23,318 nt of DNA from CAZLYK01 sp964563495 (GTDB lineage: Bacteria > Acidobacteriota > Blastocatellia > RBC074). Below, one piece after another: positions 17,798 through 23,318 of the stretch (positions within the stretch are counted from its first letter, which is position 1; each line of letters starts with the position of its first letter). The position numbers were made by a program, and so were the translations under genes. The notes beneath the pieces were generated by a model that was given only the letters and a program-made list of their open reading frames with translations, did no database searches and had not been told where the DNA came from. The stretch is from NCBI GenBank assembly GCA_964563495.1, contig CAZLYK010000079.1, positions 1 to 23,318 on the forward strand, written 5' to 3'.

Positions 17798-17819
17798 CGG
17801 GTTCTTCGAGAAGAACCCG
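17798..17819. terminator. Small hairpin between the glycosyltransferase gene and asnB
   Basis: A 9-bp perfect stem CGGGTTCTT/AAGAACCCG encloses CGAG. It lies 25 nt after the glycosyltransferase stop on the minus strand. There is no T-run behind it, so it is a weak candidate for termination or attenuation before asnB. Confidence 0.4.
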
Positions 17820-17843
17820 CAAGGCATCAGTTTGAACCCGGCT

Positions 17844-18809
17844 TTATTCCTCTTCAAAACCGATCTTCGCCTTGATCGTGTAGATCGGTTTGTCCTGCGA
17901 TTCGTGGTAGGTGCGAACGACCATCTCTGCGATCAATCCCATCAGAATCAGCTGAATCCCGAGCACCAGCATGATCATGGCCAGCACCGGTAAGGGTGTT
18001 TGTATGAAATCGGCGTGGTGAGGCCAGCCGGCATATTTCATGAGAACCGCGAAAGTCGCCGAGAGAACGGAGATCAGGAAAGCCAGCACCCCGGCCCAGC
18101 CAAAGACATAGAGTGGCTTGGTCAGATAGCTGGCCATGAACTTTATTGTGACCAGATCGAAGATGACCTTGATCGTGCGCGACAATCCATACTTCGATTT
18201 TCCCGCCTTGCGCGGGTAATGGACCACCGGGATCTCAGCCACCCGGCCGCCGGCCCAGCTGGCGTATATCGGGATAAAGCGATGCATCTCGCCGTATAGA
18301 TGGACGCCCTTCAGGACTTCGCGCCGGTATGCCTTGAGCGAACAGCCGTAATCGTGCAACGAAACGCCGCCGATGTGCGAGATCAACCAGTTGGCGATGC
18401 GCGAAGGAAGCGTCCGCGTCATAAAGGCATCCCGCCGGTTGCGGCGCCAGCCGGAGACTACATCATATCCCTCGTCCAGTTTCGCCAGCAATCGGCCTAT
18501 GTCCGCCGGGTCATTCTGCAGATCGGCGTCCATCGGGATCAGGATTTCGCCGCGGGCAGCATCTATGCCGGCGGACATGGCCGCCGTCTGGCCGTAATTA
18601 CGGCGGAACGCGATTACTCGCACACGCCGGTCCCGGGCGGCAAAGCCTTTTAAGATCTCCAGGCTCCGATCCGTGCTGCCGTCGTCGACGTAGATCACCT
18701 CGAAGCTGTGGCCGAACCCCTCCATCGAGGCGATAATCTTCTCCTGCAGATCTTCGAGATTCTCCTCTTCGTTGTAGACCGGTAGAAAAAGCGAAAGTTT
18801 TGGATTCAT
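17844..18809 (-). CDS. GT2 glycosyltransferase, polyprenyl-phosphate sugar synthase type
   Basis: This is a membrane-associated family 2 glycosyltransferase that probably moves a sugar from a nucleotide sugar to polyprenyl phosphate, like ArnC, GtrB or DPM1. The 321-residue protein has VYNEE (11-15), VDDGSTD (41-47), the metal-binding DADLQND (94-100) and two C-terminal membrane helices (about 233-258 and 272-297). The donor sugar is unknown. The start is immediately preceded by palindrome R9, only 6 nt away, and no ribosome site is visible, which is unusual. asnB follows after a short hairpin; two methyltransferase genes lie upstream beyond R9. Together they suggest glycolipid or surface-polymer synthesis (inference). 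Confidence 0.92.
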   Translation of the reverse strand: MNPKLSLFLPVYNEEENLEDLQEKIIASMEGFGHSFEVIYVDDGSTDRSLEILKGFAARDRRVRVIAFRRNYGQTAAMSAGIDAARGEILIPMDADLQNDPADIGRLLAKLDEGYDVVSGWRRNRRDAFMTRTLPSRIANWLISHIGGVSLHDYGCSLKAYRREVLKGVHLYGEMHRFIPIYASWAGGRVAEIPVVHYPRKAGKSKYGLSRTIKVIFDLVTIKFMASYLTKPLYVFGWAGVLAFLISVLSATFAVLMKYAGWPHHADFIQTPLPVLAMIMLVLGIQLILMGLIAEMVVRTYHESQDKPIYTIKAKIGFEEE

Positions 18810-18815
18810 ATGATT

Positions 18816-18949
18816 AATAGACAGGATTAACAGGATTTGAAAGGATTAAACAGGATTCCTAATCGGGGAGAATTTATCGGGTAAACCAAAAACATTTTCC
18901 CGCAGGCAATCCTGTTTAATCCTTTCAAATCCTGTTAATCCTGTCTATT
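18816..18949. repeat. R9: long-loop palindromic repeat, perfect 42-nt arms
   Basis: The arms 18816-18857 and 18908-18949 are exact reverse complements over 42 nt around a 50-nt centre. The arm holds GACAGGATT, AACAGGATT, GAAAGGATT and AAACAGGATT in tandem. The centre shares an ACATTTTCCC-like motif with the centre of R1. The TAG stop of the upstream methyltransferase (18945-18947) is inside the outer edge, and the glycosyltransferase ATG lies 6 nt beyond the other edge. Confidence 0.95.
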
Positions 18950-19706
18950 CCCTCTGCTTGCGGGCGACGCCGATGATCGAGACTCCGAACGGCAGCGTAT
19001 GTCGCTTGAGCCATCCGGCTTCGATCGAGAAGATTCGCGCCAGCAGGCCATTGATAAAACGATGATTGATGCGGTTTTCGGCCTCTTCCGTGCGACCCAG
19101 CAGGTTGAGGATCTTTCTACCCAGCCAAATAGGGGCGAACATGGCGAAGTTGGCGTAGCTCATCCGCTCGACCCGGAGCCCGGCCGACTCGATCGCCGAT
19201 CGCAGCTCGGCGATGCGGTAGCGGCGTTTATGCCCCGATTGGTCGTCGTTTGGTCCCCACAATGATTGAAACGCCGGGACGAAGATGATCGCCGGGGCGC
19301 CGGGTTTGAGGACCCGGCAAATCTCTCTCAGTCCCTTGACGTCATCATCCAGATGCTCGATCACATCGAGCGCCGTGACCAGGTCGAAGGAATCGCCGGG
19401 GAAGGGCAGCTCGGTGGCGCTGGCGCAGAGAACGCGATCGTGCCCGCGGCGGCGGGAAAAGCTGAGCGGGATGAGCGAAAGGTCTATCCCTTGAACCTCA
19501 CCGTATCGCTTTAAATGATCCATGGTCGCTCCCGTCCCGCACCCGATATCCAGAATTTGCGCCGAACCCGGGGCCGCCGTCAACGCTTCTTCGATCTGTC
19601 CGAAGACGATTGCGCGCCGTCCGACAAACCACCAGTGCTCGTCCTCGACATCGAACATGACCTGGTAATTGAGCGGGCGCATAGCGGCGCGAACCTCACC
19701 CGACAT
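18945..19706 (-). CDS. Class I SAM-dependent methyltransferase
   Basis: This is a SAM-dependent methyltransferase of 253 residues whose substrate is unknown. Motif I is ILDIGCGTGA (51-60), followed by PFPGDSFDLVTALDVIEHL. The N-terminus has FDVEDEHWWFVGRRAIV, a pattern seen in methyltransferases of glycan and lipid clusters. A hydrophobic stretch near residues 185-205 may touch the membrane. The start at 19706 is supported by GGAGG six bases upstream, and it overlaps the end of the preceding methyltransferase by 11 nt, indicating translational coupling. A downstream ATG (19682) is a poorer alternative. The TAG stop is supplied by the outer edge of palindrome R9. Joint action with the neighbouring methyltransferase and GT2 enzyme is inferred from position. 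Confidence 0.88.
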   Translation of the reverse strand: MSGEVRAAMRPLNYQVMFDVEDEHWWFVGRRAIVFGQIEEALTAAPGSAQILDIGCGTGATMDHLKRYGEVQGIDLSLIPLSFSRRRGHDRVLCASATELPFPGDSFDLVTALDVIEHLDDDVKGLREICRVLKPGAPAIIFVPAFQSLWGPNDDQSGHKRRYRIAELRSAIESAGLRVERMSYANFAMFAPIWLGRKILNLLGRTEEAENRINHRFINGLLARIFSIEAGWLKRHTLPFGVSIIGVARKQRE

Positions 19707-20724
19707 GGCTTGCCTCCGCTCTGGGTGATGGCTCCGCTTTTGATCCGATCAGGGCAAACCCTCGCCAACTGTTGCGATTATGCCACTCGATCTTTACCTC
19801 CGCTGCCCGCGCCTCGCGAAACCAGTCGGCGAACTGATCGCGACTGAGATAGAACGCGACTGGAGCCGTCAGATGATCGTGCACGATGTTGTGAATCTCA
19901 CGGAAAGGGAACTTGGCGATATAACTGAGATAATCAGCATAGAACAGGTAAGGTCTGAGGTTTGTCCGGCCGAGCGGCGCATAGACCAGCTTGAGCAGAA
20001 GGTAGAGGGCTGTTGCCGGCAGGTATGAAAGATAGTAGAGGACGGATGGCGGCAGCCTGGAGGTCAGGCGCTCTCTCAGCGGATTGATGAAATTGACGAT
20101 CCAGCCATTGTTTTCGCGGCCGTAGACCCAGGCCGAGATCGCCCCCCCGGGTTTGACGTGTTTGACGAGTGAGGCAAAACCGGTGCGCGGATCGGGCAGG
20201 TGGTGCAGCACGCCGACCGAAAAGGCATAATCAAAGACGCGCTTGAGCGGCAAACGGTAGATATCCGCCTGAATGATATGAACGTTCGGATAATCTTTCG
20301 TATTTCGATAGGCCGCTTCGACCGCAATGCTCAAATCCACGCCGATCACCGCGCGCGCACCCCATTCACCGATCAAGCGAGTGTGGCGCCCCTTGCCGCA
20401 TCCGCCTTCGAGCACGACCTTGTCGCGGACGAACTCCGGCGTGACGGGTGAGATCCAGTCGAGAAATTGTTTCTCGTGATGCTCGTCGACCTGATCGAAG
20501 GCCAGCCATTGCGCGCCGAAATTTTCCGCCGTTCCGCGCTGCGCCTGATCGCTTTCCGTGTCGGCGAAGCGGGGAATGCCCTCGCGGATCGGATAATTCG
20601 CGCGGCACGACAAGCAATTGAGCGACCCGGTCATGATTTCCGATCCATCGCGCCGGCCGGCGGTCATTGACAATTCGCCCTCGCAGACCGGACAGATAAG
20701 ATATTGATGGAGATTCTCTTTCAT
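19696..20724 (-). CDS. Methyltransferase with N-terminal Trm112-like zinc domain
   Basis: This 342-residue protein joins a short zinc-binding domain to a class I methyltransferase. The N-terminus has CPVC (C11, C14) and CLSC (C37, C40), then YPIREGIPRF, matching the Trm112/UPF0434-like pattern. Motif I is VVLEGGCGKGRH (103-114), where GG replaces the usual D-x-G, followed by FSVGVLHHLPDP. A hydrophobic segment (about 225-250) suggests membrane contact. Such fusions often occur in polysaccharide and glycolipid clusters; the substrate is unknown. It is the first gene of a minus-strand unit and overlaps the next methyltransferase. It is divergent from trmFO, and the 62-nt gap contains decayed repeat arm R10. 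The ribosome site is weak. Confidence 0.86.
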   Translation of the reverse strand: MKENLHQYLICPVCEGELSMTAGRRDGSEIMTGSLNCLSCRANYPIREGIPRFADTESDQAQRGTAENFGAQWLAFDQVDEHHEKQFLDWISPVTPEFVRDKVVLEGGCGKGRHTRLIGEWGARAVIGVDLSIAVEAAYRNTKDYPNVHIIQADIYRLPLKRVFDYAFSVGVLHHLPDPRTGFASLVKHVKPGGAISAWVYGRENNGWIVNFINPLRERLTSRLPPSVLYYLSYLPATALYLLLKLVYAPLGRTNLRPYLFYADYLSYIAKFPFREIHNIVHDHLTAPVAFYLSRDQFADWFREARAAEVKIEWHNRNSWRGFALIGSKAEPSPRAEASHVG

Positions 20725-20732
20725 CGTCGGTA

Positions 20733-20777
20733 GAATAGTCAGGATCGAGAAGATTATTGCAAGATTGATCGAGATGT
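20733..20777 (+). repeat. R10: decayed single repeat arm in a divergent promoter region
   Basis: Aligned without gaps to the left arm of R7 (11447 onward), this segment keeps GAATAG, CAGGAT, GAT(T)ATT, GATTG and AGAT at the same offsets, with scattered substitutions. No opposite arm exists. It fills most of the 62-nt gap between the divergent methyltransferase and trmFO genes, so it must overlap their promoters. Confidence 0.7.
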
Positions 20778-20786
20778 TAAAGGGTA

Positions 20787-22133
20787 ATGAATGATCCCAA
20801 AGTCATCAACGTAATCGGAGGCGGGCTGGCCGGTTCGGAAGCCGCCTGGCAGGCGGCCCGGCGCGGTTTCAAAGTTCGCTTGTTCGAGATGCGCCCGGCG
20901 CGGGAGACCGGCGCGCACCAGACCGGCAATCTGGCCGAACTGGTCTGCAGCAACTCGCTCAAGTCGGACGAAGCCAATACGGCTCCGAGGTTGCTCAAGG
21001 ACGAACTGCGCGCGGGAGGATCGCTGCTCATCGAACTGGCTCGTGAGGCCATGGTTCCGGCCGGCGGGGCTCTGGCGGTGGATAGGGAAAAATTTTCGGC
21101 CCTCGTCACCGAACGGCTCTCAAATCATGCGAAGATAGAGCTGCGCCGCGAAGAAGTGACATCAATCGATCCGGATGAGATCACTATCGTCGCCGCCGGG
21201 CCGCTGGCTTCGACGGCCCTCTCGGAGGCGATCGCACGATTGACCGGTCAGGATCGACTCTACTTTTTCGACGCCATCTCTCCGGTCGTCGACGGTGAGA
21301 CGATCGATTACGAGATCGCCTTTCGCGCCGCTCGTTACGGCAAAGGCGGAGACGATTACGTCAACTGCCCGATGAACCCCGATCAATACTCCCGGTTCTA
21401 TCAAGCACTGATCTCCGCCGAAACGGTCAAGCCCCACCATGGCATGGAAGACGAAGCCAAATATTTCGAGGGCTGCCTGCCGATTGAAGAGATGGCTCGC
21501 CGCGGTCGCGACACCTTGCGATACGGTCCGATGAAACCCGTCGGACTGATCGATCCGCGGACGCAAAAAGAACCATACGCCTGCGTCCAACTGAGGCTCG
21601 AAAACCTCATGGCCGACGCTTACAACATGGTCGGATTCCAGTGCCATATCAAATATGGCGAGCAGAAGCGCGTTCTACAGTTGATCCCCGGATTGGAAAA
21701 CGCTGAGTTTATTCGCTTCGGCCAGATGCACCGCAATACCTATATCTGCTCACCCAGGTTGTTGTCTGAGACTCTGCAAATGCGCGAGTATCCGAACGTT
21801 CTTTTTGCAGGCCAGATCTCCGGTATCGAGGGCTACACTGAAGCTATGGCGACCGGGATGATCGCGGGCATGAATGCGGCGCGGCTGGCGGGCGGCGGAG
21901 CGACCTCGGCGCCGCCGCGTGAATCGGCTACCGGATCACTGACCTTCTATCTGGCCAATGCCGATGCCGTGAAGTTTCAGCCGGCGAACACCACCTTCGC
22001 GCTCTTACCCCCGCTCGAACCCGAGATCAGAAAGCAGGCGAAACGAAAAGCCGATCGCCACCGTATTCAGGTCGAGCGAGGACTCAACGCTTTTCGCCGT
22101 TGGCTGGAGCGAGAAGAGACAGAGTTAACCTGA
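20787..22133 (+). CDS. trmFO: Folate-dependent tRNA (uracil-54-C5)-methyltransferase
   Basis: TrmFO methylates U54 of tRNA to ribothymidine, using methylenetetrahydrofolate and FAD rather than SAM. The 448-residue protein begins NVIGGGLAGSEAAW (FAD-binding GGGLAG, 11-16). It continues with LFEMRP and LVCSNSLKSDE, where C54 corresponds to one of the family's functional cysteines; FEGCLPIEEMA carries C230, the likely second one. GPMKPVGL, QISGIEGYTEAMATG and a C-terminal helical region follow. Length is typical. An AAAGGG site precedes the ATG. Its TGA stop falls in repeat remnant R11, and the VWA gene follows 38 nt later on the same strand. It shares folate chemistry with folC, but the genes are not linked in an operon. 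Confidence 0.97.
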   Translation: MNDPKVINVIGGGLAGSEAAWQAARRGFKVRLFEMRPARETGAHQTGNLAELVCSNSLKSDEANTAPRLLKDELRAGGSLLIELAREAMVPAGGALAVDREKFSALVTERLSNHAKIELRREEVTSIDPDEITIVAAGPLASTALSEAIARLTGQDRLYFFDAISPVVDGETIDYEIAFRAARYGKGGDDYVNCPMNPDQYSRFYQALISAETVKPHHGMEDEAKYFEGCLPIEEMARRGRDTLRYGPMKPVGLIDPRTQKEPYACVQLRLENLMADAYNMVGFQCHIKYGEQKRVLQLIPGLENAEFIRFGQMHRNTYICSPRLLSETLQMREYPNVLFAGQISGIEGYTEAMATGMIAGMNAARLAGGGATSAPPRESATGSLTFYLANADAVKFQPANTTFALLPPLEPEIRKQAKRKADRHRIQVERGLNAFRRWLEREETELT

Positions 22134-22162
22134 TTTTTGCCCGATCTGACAGGACGGCATGC
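22129..22162 (+). repeat. R11: decayed single repeat arm at the trmFO stop
   Basis: The core CCTGATTTTTGCCCGATCTG followed by ACAGGACGG resembles the AGGATTTTTGCAGGATT core of the family, with substitutions and no second arm. The trmFO stop codon (TGA 22131-22133) is formed from the position equivalent to AGGAT in intact copies. Confidence 0.5.
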
Positions 22163-22171
22163 TGGTAATTT

Positions 22172-23239
22172 ATGAAGTTTAATTTATCCCGCTTATTAGT
22201 TATTTTGACGGCGCTGGTGTGGTTGGCCGGCTCACCAGTGGAGTTTGTCGTGACCGGGCAGAGCGGGCGGGCGCAGTTGCCCGAGGCGAAGAAGCAGAAA
22301 CCCGAGAAGCCGAGGCTTCCCGAGCCGCTGCCGAGGATTCGTTTGCCGGAGAACATACCTCAGAAACAGGATGACACGATCCGCATCAACAGCGATCTGG
22401 TGACGGTGATCACGACGATTGCGAAGAAATCGCCGGATGAACCGATCGACCTGCGCCGCGAGGATTTCGAAATCATGGAAGACGGCGTGCCGCAGGAGAT
22501 TGCGAACTTCAGCCGGGATACCGATCAGCCCTTGCAGCTGGTGGTTCTCTTTGATTCGAGCCTGAGCGTTTCACAGAAGCTCGAATTCGAACGTAAAGCC
22601 GTGGTCCGTTTCTTCGAACGGGTATTGCGACCGCAGGACCGCGCGGCCCTCTTCGCGGTATCGACTGATGTCGTGGTTCTGCAGGATTTCACGAGTAAGC
22701 TCTCTACTCTGGTCAACGCGACCAGGCAGCTCAAGGCGCAGGGGGCGACCTCGCTTTATGACGGCGTCTACCTCGCCTCCGATTATCTTAAACCGGCTTC
22801 GGGTCGCCGCGTGATCGTGATCGTCTCGGATGGCGGCGATACGACCAGCCAGAAAGGATTGCTCACCGCGCTCGAACGCGCCCAGCAGTCAGATGTCATG
22901 ATCTTCGCGGTTTACACAGGAAACTTCGGGATCTCTCAAAATCTGCGTGACCTGGCCGGAGAGCGCGCGCTCGAGACGCTGACAAAGGAGACCGGCGGAG
23001 AACTTTTGCGGCCCAGGGCGACTCCCGGAACTCAGGGCGAGGATACCGATGAACAGTCGCTCAAAGAGTTAGACCGGGCGTTTATCAGCCTGGCCGACCA
23101 GCTTCGCACTCAATACATTCTCGGATTTTTCTCCTCCAACGAGAAACGCGACGGCGCCTTTCGCAAACTTACCGTGCGAGTCAAGAAGCCGGGCTTTGTC
23201 ACCCGCTCCCGCAGCGGATATTACGCTCCGAAGGGGTGA
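22172..23239 (+). CDS. Secreted VWA-domain protein of acidobacterial type
   Basis: This 355-residue exported protein contains a von Willebrand factor A domain and probably binds partners through a metal ion; its role is unknown. The signal-like N-terminus (residues 4-30) precedes a Pro/Lys-rich linker (35-65). IRINSDLVTVITTI and LRREDFEIMEDGVPQEI are typical of the VWFA-related family abundant in Acidobacteria. The metal site is complete: DSSLS (D128, S130, S132), T193 in GATSLYDG and D220 in VSDGGD. The C-terminus has the usual QYILGFFSSN and the final SRSGYYAPKG. It follows trmFO after 38 nt with only a poor ribosome site. Five bases after its stop an 8-bp tandem repeat begins. Confidence 0.9.
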   Translation: MKFNLSRLLVILTALVWLAGSPVEFVVTGQSGRAQLPEAKKQKPEKPRLPEPLPRIRLPENIPQKQDDTIRINSDLVTVITTIAKKSPDEPIDLRREDFEIMEDGVPQEIANFSRDTDQPLQLVVLFDSSLSVSQKLEFERKAVVRFFERVLRPQDRAALFAVSTDVVVLQDFTSKLSTLVNATRQLKAQGATSLYDGVYLASDYLKPASGRRVIVIVSDGGDTTSQKGLLTALERAQQSDVMIFAVYTGNFGISQNLRDLAGERALETLTKETGGELLRPRATPGTQGEDTDEQSLKELDRAFISLADQLRTQYILGFFSSNEKRDGAFRKLTVRVKKPGFVTRSRSGYYAPKG

Positions 23240-23244
23240 AGAAT

Positions 23245-23318
23245 GACGGGGCGATGGGGCGATGGGGCGACGGGGCGACGGGGCGATGGGGCGACGGGGC
23301 GACGGGGCGACGGGGCGA
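23245..23318 (+). repeat. G-rich 8-bp tandem repeat running to the window edge
   Basis: There are nine full units of GAYGGGGC plus two bases, with Y alternating C and T (order C T T C C T C C C). Each unit has a GGGG run separated by four bases, so the plus strand has strong G-quadruplex potential. The repeat continues to the end of the sequence, which suggests the contig broke here. Confidence 0.95.

Overview
The window looks like chromosomal DNA from an Acidobacteriota genome, probably the Blastocatellia side of the phylum and probably a metagenome-type assembly. The evidence is a VWA protein of the secreted type common in acidobacteria, a TPR/FG-GAP/ASPIC protein, Tat-type Gfo/Idh/MocA oxidoreductases, TrmFO, moderately high GC, and a 100-N scaffold gap. 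The phylum call is inference from gene content. There is no phage, plasmid, IS transposase, CRISPR array, tRNA or rRNA gene that I can see.

Layout. 1-2819 is a minus-strand housekeeping block: aroC, def, ssb and a small cysteine-rich gene. 2959-4191 is a plus-strand Tat-type oxidoreductase, convergent with uvrB (4281-6269, minus). A truncated DUF434-type gene lies just upstream of uvrB. 6742-11462 runs on the plus strand: a four-helix membrane protein, a second oxidoreductase with a cysteine cluster, a glucuronate isomerase (uxaC) and folC. 11521-20724 is on the minus strand: two methyltransferases, a GT2 glycosyltransferase, asnB, signal peptidase I, and a 1141-residue TPR/FG-GAP/ASPIC exported protein. 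20787-23239 is on the plus strand: trmFO and the VWA protein. The last 74 bases are a G-rich 8-bp tandem repeat.

The outstanding feature is a family of intergenic palindromes. The arms are built from degenerate tandem copies of an ACAGGATT-like octamer and begin AATAGACAGG at the outer edge. Six copies have both arms (R1 39-176, R2 995-1083, R3 4195-4277, R7 11447-11536, R8 14957-15101 interrupted by the gap, R9 18816-18949). One is a decayed two-arm copy (R4 7171-7250), and five are single-arm or remnant copies (R5 8664-8706, R6 10121-10152, R10 20733-20777, R11 22129-22162, R12 2837-2867). Three copies have perfect arms of 41-44 nt. Arm sequences differ between copies while pairing within a copy is kept. 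Every inferred end of a transcription unit lies within about 5 nt of a repeat: this family at most of them, a second hairpin family after the second oxidoreductase, and the 8-bp tandem repeat after the VWA gene. Often the repeat itself supplies the stop codon. At 11447-11536 one perfect palindrome encodes the same C-terminal Asn-Arg-Gln-Asp-stop for two convergent genes.

Functionally the genes are mostly core: aromatic amino acid and folate metabolism, protein maturation and export, DNA repair and tRNA modification. To these are added a sugar-acid/oxidoreductase group, a glycan or surface-polymer group, and two secreted proteins of unknown role. The novelty is in the intergenic DNA rather than in the protein-coding genes.
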